Source of the DNA: Dendrocalamus latiflorus
Lineage: Eukaryota > Streptophyta > Magnoliopsida > Poales > Poaceae
Direction of reading: 5' to 3'
Length of the DNA stretch: 64,000 nt
Assembly (NCBI GenBank): GCA_017311315.1
Contig: CM029650.1
Coordinates: 15,041,215-15,105,214 of the forward strand
Shown: positions 36,183 to 46,649 of the stretch, piece after piece
Numbering within the stretch: position 1 is the stretch's first letter
Layout: every line of letters begins with the position of its first letter
The notes under the pieces: model-generated
Database searches by the model: none
What the model was told of the DNA's origin: nothing
The model's input: the letters and a program-made list of their open reading frames with translations, nothing else
Position numbers and translations under genes: made by a program

Positions 36183-39050
36183 ATGGAGACCTACATCCAG
36201 GCTCAGGGCTACGCCATCTGGCGTAAGGTCAAAGTAAGTTATGTTGTTCCTACCGATGAGAACATCAACGTTGGAAACATGCTTGATGTTGAGGCGAATG
36301 CGAAGGCAAGGGACATCATAATCCAGGGGTTGAGCAGAAGCGAGTTCGATCGCATCTCTCATCTTTCGTCGGCCTTCGATATCTGGGAGACCCTCGATGC
36401 TTACCATGAAGGCACCACCCAGATTAAGACGGTTCGACCGGACCAGTTCAAGCGAGATTACAACAAGTTTGAAATGCTCGCTGGTGAGTCCTTGGATGAG
36501 TGCTTCGCTCATTTTCACAAGATTCTGAGCAATCTCCGAGCGGTCGGTCTCACATACCCCAACTCGTATAATGCCAGACAGATGCTTTCTGCTCTTGACT
36601 TGTGGGTTTGGGAGATGAAGGTGACTACCATCAAAGACACCACGGACCTCTCGACTTTGACTCTTGATGCGTTGTACTCATGCCTCAAGACTCACGAGAT
36701 TGATATTGTCTCTCGCAAGTCGAAGTCACAGTCGATGGCCTTAGTCACCGATCCCACGTTGGCTTCCGGTTCTTCTTCTGATTCTCTTTGCGGTTTCTCT
36801 CTCGCTGCTCTCTGTGACGTAACTGATGATCAGTTAGAGCAGCTTGGAGATGAGCAGTTGGCCCTCCTAGCTCGGAAGTTTTCTCATGCTTACAAGAGGA
36901 GGAGGGACAAAAAGAGAGGAGGACTCGTGATTTGCTTCGAGTGTGATGCCCCCAACCACATTCGGGCAAACTGCCCCAAGCTGGAGAAGGGCAAGAACGA
37001 CTACGGCGGTTCGGGCAAGAACGACTACATCGACAAGAACCGCAACAAGAAGCCCTTAGCTCACGCACAAGACAAGAAGAAGTTCCGCGACCTTGGCAAA
37101 GCCAAGAAGCTCTTCCACCGCGTCCTCACCGCCTTCGACGACCTCGATCTCAGCGAGGTGGAGGGGTGGAGCGACGACGATGGAACGGACGAGCAAGAAC
37201 CCCAGGGCGGCGGCGACTTCTCCGGCATGTGCTTCATGGCCCTTGAGGTCGAACTGAGCGATAGCGAGCTGTACTCCGACTCCGACGAGGTATCCCCCAC
37301 CTACGATCAGCTCAATCATGTTTTTCTTAAGTTAGGTGGATTTCATGCTAGAGCTAGAGCTAGGGTTAGCGAGTTGGAGAAGGAAGTAGATAGATTATCA
37401 CGGGCACTTACTTCACTTAGATCTGCTTCCTCCCGTGATGACTGTGATACATGCTGTGCTCTGTTGGGTGACATGGAGAAATTAAGGACCTCGCATGATA
37501 GTCTATCCTCCGAGCTTGACATGATTAAGGTGGAGAACATTAGTCTTCTTGCTGAGCTTGAGATGAGTAGGGTAGCTCCTTCGTCATCTACTACTGTTGA
37601 GACTATTGCTTGCACCTCATGTGAGGATAAGGATAATGCTTTTAGAGGTCTTTATACCATACTCCTGGATCTGCCTGAGTCTTGTGAAAACTGCAATAAT
37701 TTGAAATTGAACTTAAAAAGGGCAGATCATAAAATTGCTGAGTTACATGCTTCTTTACTTGAGCCTGTTGTTTCTTGCACCAACTGTCCAAAATTGACAC
37801 TTGAGCTTGAGTCCGTTTCTAAGCAATTCCAAGAGATGGTTGATCATGACAACAAATTAGCTCAGTTTGCGACTAAGGATCCGGTTAGCTCACCATGCAT
37901 TAGTTGTGATAAACTAAAACTTGAACTCGTTGCTTTGAATGAACAATGTGTGAAGCTAACTAAGGATTTACTAGAGAAGCCATCAACTCATTGTGATGTG
38001 ATTGCTGAGGTGGGGAAGGAGCCCAAGGGTAAGGTGGAGACGCTTAGCGACGTGAACCAACTGGCTAGTAGTAGCACTGTCCCCTCAGAGTCGGCTGTGC
38101 ATACACAAGCCATTCTTTCCTCTACTGTTGGTTCTTCTTATGCTCCCTTACCTTCTGCTGTCTCTTCTTCCCCCTGCTCTTCTTGCACCTCTCTCTTTCG
38201 GTAGTGTTAGTATCTTATGAACACTCTCGAGAGATTTGTAGGAGGCAAGAAGAAGCTTAATCTTATTATAGACCAATCCAGGATTTGCAGATTTAATCAG
38301 GGTCCAGGATATGATTTCTGTGAGGACATGAGGAAGCATCCACCTGCCGTGCTCAGACCCATATCACCAGGTGTGATCGAGACTGAGCCCAGGACCGAGA
38401 AAGTCCAATTTAAGTCTGCGGGTTTTGTCCAAGGGATTTCTGACGGCAAGGTGATTCCACCTGCAGCTTCGGCCTCTCAGAAGGCGAAGCCTCATCATGC
38501 TACTTCTACCTCTCAGAAGGTGAAGTATCATTGCACCTTCTGTCAGAAGGATGGACATATGATCGATCGATGCTTCAGGCGCGCCAAGATCGCGCGTAGA
38601 GACTGTGCTGAGTCTCTTAGGCGTATTCAGGGTCAGCCCCAGACCTTGAGTGCACCTAAGACCAACACGAGGTCTAGGGTTGCTTCAGCTGATGGGTTTG
38701 GGCATCATCGAGGACTTGGATTTTCTGAGTTTTCTGGCTTTCGTCCTCGATATGCTCCTGGTTGTGACTTCCGCCGTCCTAAGGGTAGATCTCGTTTCCC
38801 CTGTCGAGATAGCTACCCGTGGCGTGATCAACATGTTGCTGGTGTCTTGACTCGCTCCTCTGTAGCAGTCAAGCCCAACAACAGCTTCAGATCTACACAT
38901 AGACCATCTGCCTTTTTGAGTGACAGAGAGCGTAGGGTAGATAGAGGTCAGTCGTGTTTGACTACTTCATCTGCTCGACATGTTACTCAGTATTGGGTGC
39001 CAAAATCACTCTTGATTTACCCCAGTACTGAGACTTTACTCTCTGTTTGA
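36183..39050 (+). pseudogene. Sirevirus-like gag, long coiled-coil form, broken
   Basis: Gag is the structural protein that packages element RNA. From ATG 36183 the frame runs to TAG 38202-38204, has a second TAG two codons later, then stays open in the same frame to 39050. The gag_2/UBN2 domain lies at the start (METYIQAQGYAIW, WETLDAYHEGTTQ); its N-terminal residues VFDGIDYPFWKSR are encoded upstream of the ATG with no start codon, so the original start is probably lost. A first zinc knuckle is CFECDAPNHIRANC. An acidic region (SDDDGTDEQEPQ, ELSDSELYSDSDE) and a long heptad-like region rich in Leu, Glu and Lys follow. A second knuckle, CTFCQKDGHMIDRC, lies after the stops. The overall size, about 950 codons, is typical of the Sirevirus group. 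Confidence 0.85.
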
Positions 39051-42000
39051 CTCAGGCTCACCGGGTAGGGAAGGGAAAGGTTTGGCTCATAGACTCCGGG
39101 TGTTCACGACACATGACCTGAGACTCCCGTTGGTTTTCTTCCCTTGCCCATGCTCCAGGTGATGAGACGATCACCTTCGGAGACGCTTCTTCTGGGCGCG
39201 TCATCGCCAAAGGTACAGTGTGCGTTAATGATTCTTTCATTTTGAAAGATGTTGCTTTGGTTAGTAAGCTGCAGTATAATTTGCTTTCTGTTTCTCAGCT
39301 TACCGATGACGGTTTCGAGGTGAGCTTCAAGAAAAATGCTTGCAAAATTCTTTATTCTTCGGGTAGTCTGGTTTGCGGGATTTCTCGTTTTGGATGGATC
39401 TTTCGTGCTGATTTTTCTGAGTCTTCTAGTGATCCTCTCAGGTGTTTAGTTGCTTCTGAGTCCCGCGACCTTTCTTTCTGGCATAGGAGACTTGATCATA
39501 TTGGATTTGACCATTTGACCCGAGTTAGCGGCCACGACCTCATTCGTGGTTTGCCGAAACTCAAGATGGTCAAAGATCTAGTTTGTGCTCCTTGCCGACA
39601 CGGCAAGATGGTTGCCGCTTCCCATCCTCCGGTCACAGTTACTATGACCGATGCACCAGGACAGCTGCTCCATATGGATACAGTTGGACCAGCTCGAGTG
39701 CAGTCAGCAGGAGGGAAGTGGTATGTCCTTGTCGTGGTCGATGACTTCTCGAGGTACTCTTGGATGTTTTTCTTAGCCTCGAAGGATGAGACGTTTACAC
39801 ATTTCTGAGGTCTTTTTAGTAGGCTTTCTGTTGAGACTCCGGGTGCCTTACGAGCGATCCGCAGTGACAATGGCACGGAGTTCAAGAATTCCTACTTTGA
39901 GAGATTCTGTGATGAGACAGGTGTAGAGCACCAGTTCTCTTCTCCGCACGTCCCACAGCAGAATGGCGTCGTGGAGAGGAAGAACCGTACCTTGGTCGAG
40001 ATGGCCAGGACGATGCTCGATGAGTACTCTACACCGCGGAAGTTTTGGGCTAAGGCTATAGCCACCGCGTGCCATGTTTCGAACAGAGTTTTTCTTCGGG
40101 CACACTTGCACCGCACTTCTTATGAGTTGAGATATGGGCGAAAGCCCAGTGTATCTTATTTTCGTGTGTTTGGTTGCAAATGCTTTATTCTGAAGTCCGG
40201 GAACCTAGACAAGTTCGAGTCACGTTCGTGTGATAGAATCTTTCTGGGTTACTCGACTTCTTCGCGGGCATATCGGGTTTGGAACTGCGAGTCTAGTAAA
40301 ATGGTACAGACCTGTGAGGTGACCTTTGACGAGGTCAGTCCGGGGACTAAGCCTGATATCTCAGGTTCTTTAGAGCAGTCCGAGCCCATCTTTGTGGATG
40401 GTGAGGACGATGGAGATGAGGGTTGTCTACCCGATCCAGTCCCTCATCCACCCCTTGAGGTGCCTTCTTCCACTGCACCTCGAGGCGATCAGCCCATGCC
40501 TTCTGCTTCTTCTGGAGCTAGTGGCTCTGTTCCTACCTCGTTAGCTCATGAGGTAGAGGCCACTTCTTCATCTCATCTAGGACCTCCTAGACATATCCAG
40601 AAAGACCATCCTTCCGAGCAGATTATTGGAGACCTCTTTGAGCGAGTCACTCGTTCAAAGTCTGGCATGTCGCATTTCTATCTCCATTCTGCCTTTGTTG
40701 CCTCCTTTGAGCCCAAGGATGTTTTTCATGCTCTCTCTGATGAGTCTTGGGTCAATGCCATGCATGAGGAGTTTGAGAACTTCGAGAGAAACAAGGTCTG
40801 GTCGCTTGTTGAGCCCCCACGAGGTCACAATGTCATTGGGACTAAGTGGGTGTTCAAGAACAAGCAGAGTAAGTATAGTGTGGTTATTCGAAACAAGGCT
40901 AGACTGGTAGCTCAGGGGTTCTCCTAGGTTGAGGGTCTAGATTTCGAGGTGACCTTTGCCCCTGTAGCTAGACTTGAGGCCATTAGAATCCTGCTTGCCT
41001 TCACAGCTTCTAAGAGTTTCAAGTTTTACCAGATGGATGTCAAGAGTGCCTTCCTCAATGGCTTTATTGAGGAAGAAGTCTATGTGAGACAGCCTCCAGG
41101 TTTCAAAAACCCTAAATATCCAAACCATGTCTTCAAGCTTTCCAAAGCGTTGTATGGACTTAAGTAGGCCCCCAGAGCTTGGTATGAGAGGCTTAAGTCC
41201 TACTTATTGAGTCATGGTTTTGAGATGGGTAAAGTAGACAAGACCTTGTTCATCCGCCGGCATGGCACTGATCTTCTGCTCGTCCAGATTTATGTGGATG
41301 ACATCATCTTTGGCGGCTTCTCTCATGCTCTCGTTTCCCAGTTTTCTGATGTCATGAGCTCGGAGTTTGAGATGAGCATGATGGGCGAGTTGAGCTTCTT
41401 CCTTGGCTTCCAAATTAAGTAGACTCGGGAGGGTACCTTCTTGCATCAGGGCAAGTACACTCGAGACCTCCTGAGGCGCTTTGATATGAGTGATGGTAAG
41501 CCGATGTCCACTCCTATGGCTACATCATTTTCACTCGACCCAGATGAGGACGGCGAGCTAGTTGATCAGAAGGACTATCGTAGTATGATCGGCTCCCTCT
41601 TGTACCTCACTACCTCGAGACCGGACATACACTTCTCCGTGTGTCTTTGTGCCCGATTTCAGGCTTCTCCTCGCGTTTCTCACCGCCAGGCGGTGAAACG
41701 CATTCTTAGGTACCTTTGAGCTACCATTGACTATGGTATCTGGTACTCTTTCTCGTCCTGTCTTTTTTTGAGAGCCTACTCGGATGCAGACTTTGCTGGC
41801 TGTAGGATAGATAGGAAGAGCACTTCTGGCACTTGCCAATTCATTGGCACTTCTCTCGTTTCTTGGTCTTCGAGGAAGCAGTCCGGTGTTGCACAGTCCA
41901 CCGTAGAGGCCGAGTACGTTGCTGCAGCCAGTTGCTGTAGCCAGGTGCTTTGGATGGCTTCGACCCTGCGAGACTTTGGGTTAGTCATAGATAGTGTTTC

Positions 42001-42244
42001 ACTCTTTTGTGATAACACTTCAGCGATTAACATTGCTAAGAACCCAGTGCAGCACTCTCGAACCAAGCATATTGATATTCGCTATCACTTCCTTAGAGAC
42101 CATGTAGAGAAGGGTGACATCGTGCTCCAGTTTGTGGAGAGTGACCACCAGTTGGCTGATATCTTCACCAAGCCTTTGGATAGCTCTAGGTTTTCAGCTC
42201 TGCGGGGAGAGCTTGGGGTGGTCTGTCCTTACAGACTGTTGTGA
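39041..42244 (+). pseudogene. Sirevirus-like pol (protease-integrase-RT-RNase H), broken
   Basis: This is a single frame, shifted relative to gag. Protease: WLIDSGCSRHMT. GAG-pre-integrase: FWHRRLDHIGF. Integrase: D in LLHMDTVGP, D in IRSDNGTEFK, E in QNGVVERKNRTL. RT: WVFKNKQS, QMDVKSAFLNG, catalytic IYVDDIIFG. RNase H: YSDADFAG, TVEAEYVAAA, FCDNTSAI and HIDIRYHFLRDH. Six in-frame stops break it: 39119, 39806 and 41717 (TGA) and 40925, 41165 and 41420 (TAG). The three TAGs stand where related Copia proteins have Gln, for example GLK-stop-AP against GLKQAP. The frame change from gag may be an ancestral programmed shift or an indel. Confidence 0.88.
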
Positions 42245-43916
42245 GGGGGAGCTTTGTGATTTACTGCTTTGTTATGTTGATCATGCTCTTGCTCTTTTCT
42301 GTTGCATTGCATACGGGTGCATTGGGTTTAGTCCTTCTAGCATAGATTAGAGTGCTTCTCTTGTCTAGCTGTTTAGACTTCTTACTCTTATCTTGTGCTT
42401 CTAGGATGCTGCTTATTAGCTGGTTCTCTTCTTACTAAGTTGAGCTTACTCACTGCTTATAGGTTCTAGCGAGGGTTGGGCCACTCTCGGGTAGACAGGG
42501 TACGTGTTTACTCCTTAGTCTGTTAGATGACCAGTTGATAGTCCTAGAGTCACATAGGGTAGATGAGAGTCAGCCTGAGTCATAGTTTCCTCTATATCTT
42601 ATCTATGCTTTAAGGACTGCCTTTTCTGATTTTTTTGCCGGCTTCTCGATTTTATTGCTTTGGTTCAGGGGGAGTTCATTTGGGAGCTTCTAGAGCTTAA
42701 TATTGACATAACTCAACTTGAACTAAAAGTTGCATCCCATGTTGAGAGGGAGCTGGATTTTCTTGCATTTCAGCATTCTGCATTGTAATATAATTACATG
42801 GAGCCTTGATTATTATCCTTTCATGATATGTTTACATTGCTTTACATCCTGCCATAACTTGTGCTTCTTTGCTAGATGGATCATGACTTCATATGTGTAA
42901 ACTAGCTTTTGCCATAATGAGTTAATTAAAATTGCTCAACTTGAATTAAAACTTGTCATGATAGTTCTCGAGACTAGTCTTACTCTAGTTACCCTTTTAT
43001 GATTCATGCCACGTCAAATAGGCTGAGTTGAGCGTTGAATCTCTATTGAGCTTTAGATTGAGCTCTGTTAGTTCTTGATGATGCATAAGTTAGTACAATC
43101 TTTTATGAAAGCAAAAAGATCTCTTTTGTGCGAAAAAACTGATCTCACCAATTCTTTCTCATGAGACGGCTTGCCATTGCACTAGGCATGAACTCAGGGG
43201 AAGTTTTGGATGACCTAAATCATCTTCTTAAGCTTCTTGCTTGGAGTGGTCGCATAAGGCTTGAGATCTAGCACACGACAAAACAAAAATCTGGTTGGCA
43301 ACAATCATGAGATTTCTAAAAGAACATGTCAATTGTGCTCAATTTGCTAAAATCACAAAGGTTACAAGTACTTAGACAATGTTTCATTCTTGAACTTGTA
43401 GCACTCTAAAATGCCTCAACACTAGCTTCATGGTTCCACTTAGCTTATTGACATGGCCTGCATCATCTTTGGATACCTTTAGCTAGACTATAATCATGGA
43501 TGACTTGACATGCTACGAATTTGCACTAATATTTCAGATTGTAACTCATTGGTTTAGCTGGCTTATATGTAGATAGCATGTTTATGTGTTATGGCTTGAT
43601 GTAATTCTTCATGGTCATTTTGGATAATCTTCATGGCTCTAAATGCTTAAAATAAACAAACTTCAGCCTTTTCATCTTTTTTATTGTGACCTTATTCTCT
43701 CTTTTGCATCCTTGATGTATTTATTGCCAAAAGGGGGAGAATAGCAGAGAAAAAACCATTTTGGGAGCTTTGAGGGAAAACTTGTTCTTTCTTTTGCTCC
43801 TTGTGTCGACATGGTCATTAGCATCATTTTCTTCCTTTGAACCATGTTTGACTTTCTCTTCAAACTCAACTTTGCGCTTTTTCTGGGTTTGTCAATATAC
43901 TCATCAAGGGGGAGAT
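42245..43916 (+). promoter_or_regulatory. Sirevirus 3' non-coding region with repeated polypurine tracts
   Basis: Between pol and the 3' LTR no gene, including an envelope-like one, is recognisable. Purine tracts of AGGGGGAG type recur: about 42244-42251, 42667-42675, 43195-43203 (AGGGGAAG), 43731-43739, and finally AAGGGGGAGAT at 43906-43916, abutting the LTR. Multiple such tracts are a known Sirevirus feature. Only the last is positioned to prime plus-strand synthesis. Confidence 0.75.
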
Positions 43917-45921
43917 TGAGAGACCATGTGGAGGTCATCCCATGTGTGTGATGAGTAATTGACATCGGTTTAGGAAAGTCGAGTTTGATTTGGTTGGTTC
44001 GAACCTTGACGTTGCGTGGTGCAATCGGGCTCGGTCGGACTTGGTCAAACCTGGTAAAAGTGGTTAGGATGCATATTATGTCGACTTGTCAGGTTTAGGC
44101 TATTTCATGCTTAATGTGGTTTCATTAATGCATTTATGCTTACATGTATCGAGCGGTGCTATGTGATGTGTTTTTGTCCGTGATGGCTGCAGGACGTCGA
44201 GGCGGAGTCGTGGCGAGACACGAGGTGACCGGACTAGACACGGGCGGTGTCGAGGTCAGAACGGTCGAGATGTGTCGAAGACGGCGGAGACTCGAGGTGG
44301 TTGCGAGGCTTGGACGACAAGAGACGCGGAAGCTTCCCGGAAGGTGCAGGAGGGGCGAATTGGTAATTTGGCGAGGCTGCACAAGCGGGAGCGGGTTCCG
44401 TTGGATTTAGCGGGCGTAACGGGCTGGAGACCCGTCAGCCAAGGGCTATAAATAGGAGTGAGTGGCTGCATGTATCCTATGGCTTTTGGAGAGAGTTAGG
44501 GTTTGCTAGAGTCAAAAGAAGATTTGAGAGTTTGTTTTGGCTTTAGGCCTTAGTGGTTGGAGAGTTGGTATGAAGTAGGTGAGGAGAGACAGAGGTGTGT
44601 CTGTGCTCTGTCCCCTTCGTAGTCTCTCTGTTCTTGTGAGTTCATGAGTTGTGAGAGGGAGAGATGAGTTCTTGATCATTCCAAGCATGTATGGGGTTGT
44701 AGGGATGGTATGAGTTGATACTTTCTGCAATCATGTATCTCTCTTCCTCATTATCAATCCAAGATGATTTTATTTGAGATTGACTGACTTCCTGTTCTTT
44801 GCTTCGATGCTCTCTTGGCTTGAATTTTGGTTTTTGTGTTTTCGCTCGATTCTTGCTGAGAAGGTCCAAAATGGGTTGCTCTATGTTGGGATGATACCTC
44901 AAGATCATTTGATCGATTTTTCCCGAGAGCAAATCAAATGAATCAAGGATTCTCCATTTTCAGCTTCTCTGTTCTTCATTTCTTGTTTCTAGGATTTGAG
45001 GTAGATTTTGATTCCTTTCAGGAGATGGCCTGATTTTTGGTATGAGAAGTCTTTTAGTTATTGCTGACTTGTCTGCAAAATCTCATAATCAAAGGACTTA
45101 AGACCATTGAGCAATTTGGGTTTTTTGTGTTGTCACTGTTTCAGTCCCTGTTTTCCCTTCTAGGGTTTGGAGAGGTTTCTTGTTTCCCTTCATGAGATGG
45201 CATGAAATTTGGTATCTAGAGTCCAGAGGCTGTTAACTTGTTATCCCCAAAATTTCATGGCCAAAGGATCAAAGGTTGGATGGGAATTTGAGATTTGGTA
45301 CTGCTCTCTGCATATTTTCAGTCTTTAGGTGAAGTCTAAAATTCATGCCTTTGAGATGGATTTTCTTGGCTCTCTGGTCTCCTCTTGTTATTAAGAATGT
45401 TATCTCTCAGTTTGGGACTGAGGAACCCAGAAAGCAAACCTTATTTCTCTTGCAGTGTGAAGTTTAAAATTTTTACCTGAAAAACCCTACTTGCTGCCTG
45501 CTCTGAAACCCGAGAGGCGGTCAGACCACCCCTCGGTAGCCGGTCAGACCGGTTTAGAAGAAGCGGTGAGACCGGTGTTGGCCGACCGGTCAGACCGGCC
45601 CCAGATCGGCGATCAGACCGGCGTGGTCAGGGCGGTCTGACCGGCGGCAAGGTGGCGGTCAGGCCGGCCTCAACACTAAGGTCTGACCGGCCCCTTCAGT
45701 GCGTTCTCTGTTGGTGCTAGTTTTTTCCTTCCCGTCTTTTCGCTTGTTCATCTGAAACGTTCTCTGTGTATTTTATGCTTGCTTAGTAGAATCAACCAGA
45801 GAATATCAACCTTTCTCTTCATAGATTCTATATCTCTCGGAGAGAACTTTTTGATTGAACTTCTTGAGGGCTAGTTTTAAAAGTCGACATTCACCCCCCT
45901 ATCGCCGATTTCGATCCAACA
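43917..45921 (+). repeat. 3' LTR of the Sirevirus-like element (2005 bp)
   Basis: It matches 34097-36080 with about 40-45 substitutions noticed and a short insertion in the palindrome block (about 45590-45615). An intact TATA box (TATAAATA, 44447-44454) is kept here. Confidence 0.92.
44447..44454 (+). promoter_or_regulatory. TATA box in the Sirevirus 3' LTR
   Basis: GGGCTATAAATAGGAG. The aligned 5' LTR sequence is GGGCCATAAATTGGAG, so the 5' copy has lost the canonical box. Confidence 0.6.
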
Positions 45922-46640
45922 AGTATTTTAAGTATAAAAGCTTATACGAAAATAAGTTGAAAATATTTTTCCTAATTCCAAAATGATTCGATAAATTTCT
46001 GTGAATTTTTCTAGAATTTTTTCTAGAATTTACTTGGTATTTTTTTTTAGCCTTTTTGGTTTTCACAGGCTTTTCTAAAAATCAAAATTGGAATTCAAAT
46101 TTTAATCTCCCTCTCCCACCCCTTGGCCGACAAGTGGCTGGCTCGAATCATGCCACCTCACACCAGCCCGAAATCCCTACCGCCCGCTACCTCACCCTCT
46201 CTTCTCTCACTACGCCGCCTGTCATCACCCCCACCCTCCTTCCTCCTCCCTCCTCCTTTCCCTGCGTGAGCACCGTCGGCTTCGCCATTTCCACCGATGC
46301 CCCGCCCTTCCCTTCTCCGCAATGACCACTCTCTTTCCCTTTCTTCTCCCCTACTCCGTGCGCCCGTCTCCTCCACTATTCCTGCGCCGGATTCCCTAAT
46401 CCTCGCGCTCACTTTTCCCAATCCCTCTGCAATCACCGCCGCTGCCCGTAAATTCCGGTGAGAGATTGCCATACCTGACCTCCCAAGAGGCCCTATAAAA
46501 GGGCCCTACTTTGACGACTCACACTAGACTACAGAGCAAGGCAAGTCACACCTCTTGATCATGTTGACCCCAGATTGTGAAATAAAATTATGTTGTTTTA
46601 AATTATATTGCATGCTTAATTTTATTCAATATATTTCAAT
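45922..46640 (+). repeat. Right part of the Gypsy-type LTR interrupted by the Sirevirus
   Basis: AT-rich DNA is followed by a pyrimidine- and GC-rich block (46100-46470) and a TATA box, CCTATAAAAGGG (about 46492-46503), an order typical of a Gypsy LTR U3/R region. The boundary with the next element could not be fixed; 46640 is an estimate. The frames across the GC-rich block (46056-46325 plus, 46158-46472 minus) are low-complexity. Confidence 0.45.
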
Positions 46641-46649
46641 TTTAGTTTT

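Larger units (their letters stand above)
34097..45921 (+). mobile_element. Sirevirus-like Ty1/Copia retrotransposon, 11.8 kb
   Basis: LTRs at 34097-36080 and 43917-45921 start TGAGAGA and end TTTCGATCCAACA. The flanking pentamers ACTAT (34092-34096) and AGTAT (45922-45926) are a target duplication with one later mutation. Sirevirus hallmarks are present: about 2 kb LTRs with a block of GGTCAGACC palindromes, a very long gag with coiled coil, gag and pol in different frames, and several AGGGGGAG tracts between pol and the 3' LTR. By eye the LTRs differ at about 2% of sites plus indels. gag and pol carry many stops, so the element is dead. Confidence 0.92.

Noticed and set aside
42245..43916. 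Envelope-like gene, as found in some Sireviruses
   Set aside because: No frame of adequate length and no membrane-protein pattern; only repeated purine tracts.
46056..46472. Pro/Ser-rich frames on both strands near a TATA box
   Set aside because: They are overlapping low-complexity frames in the GC- and CT-rich part of a Gypsy-type LTR.
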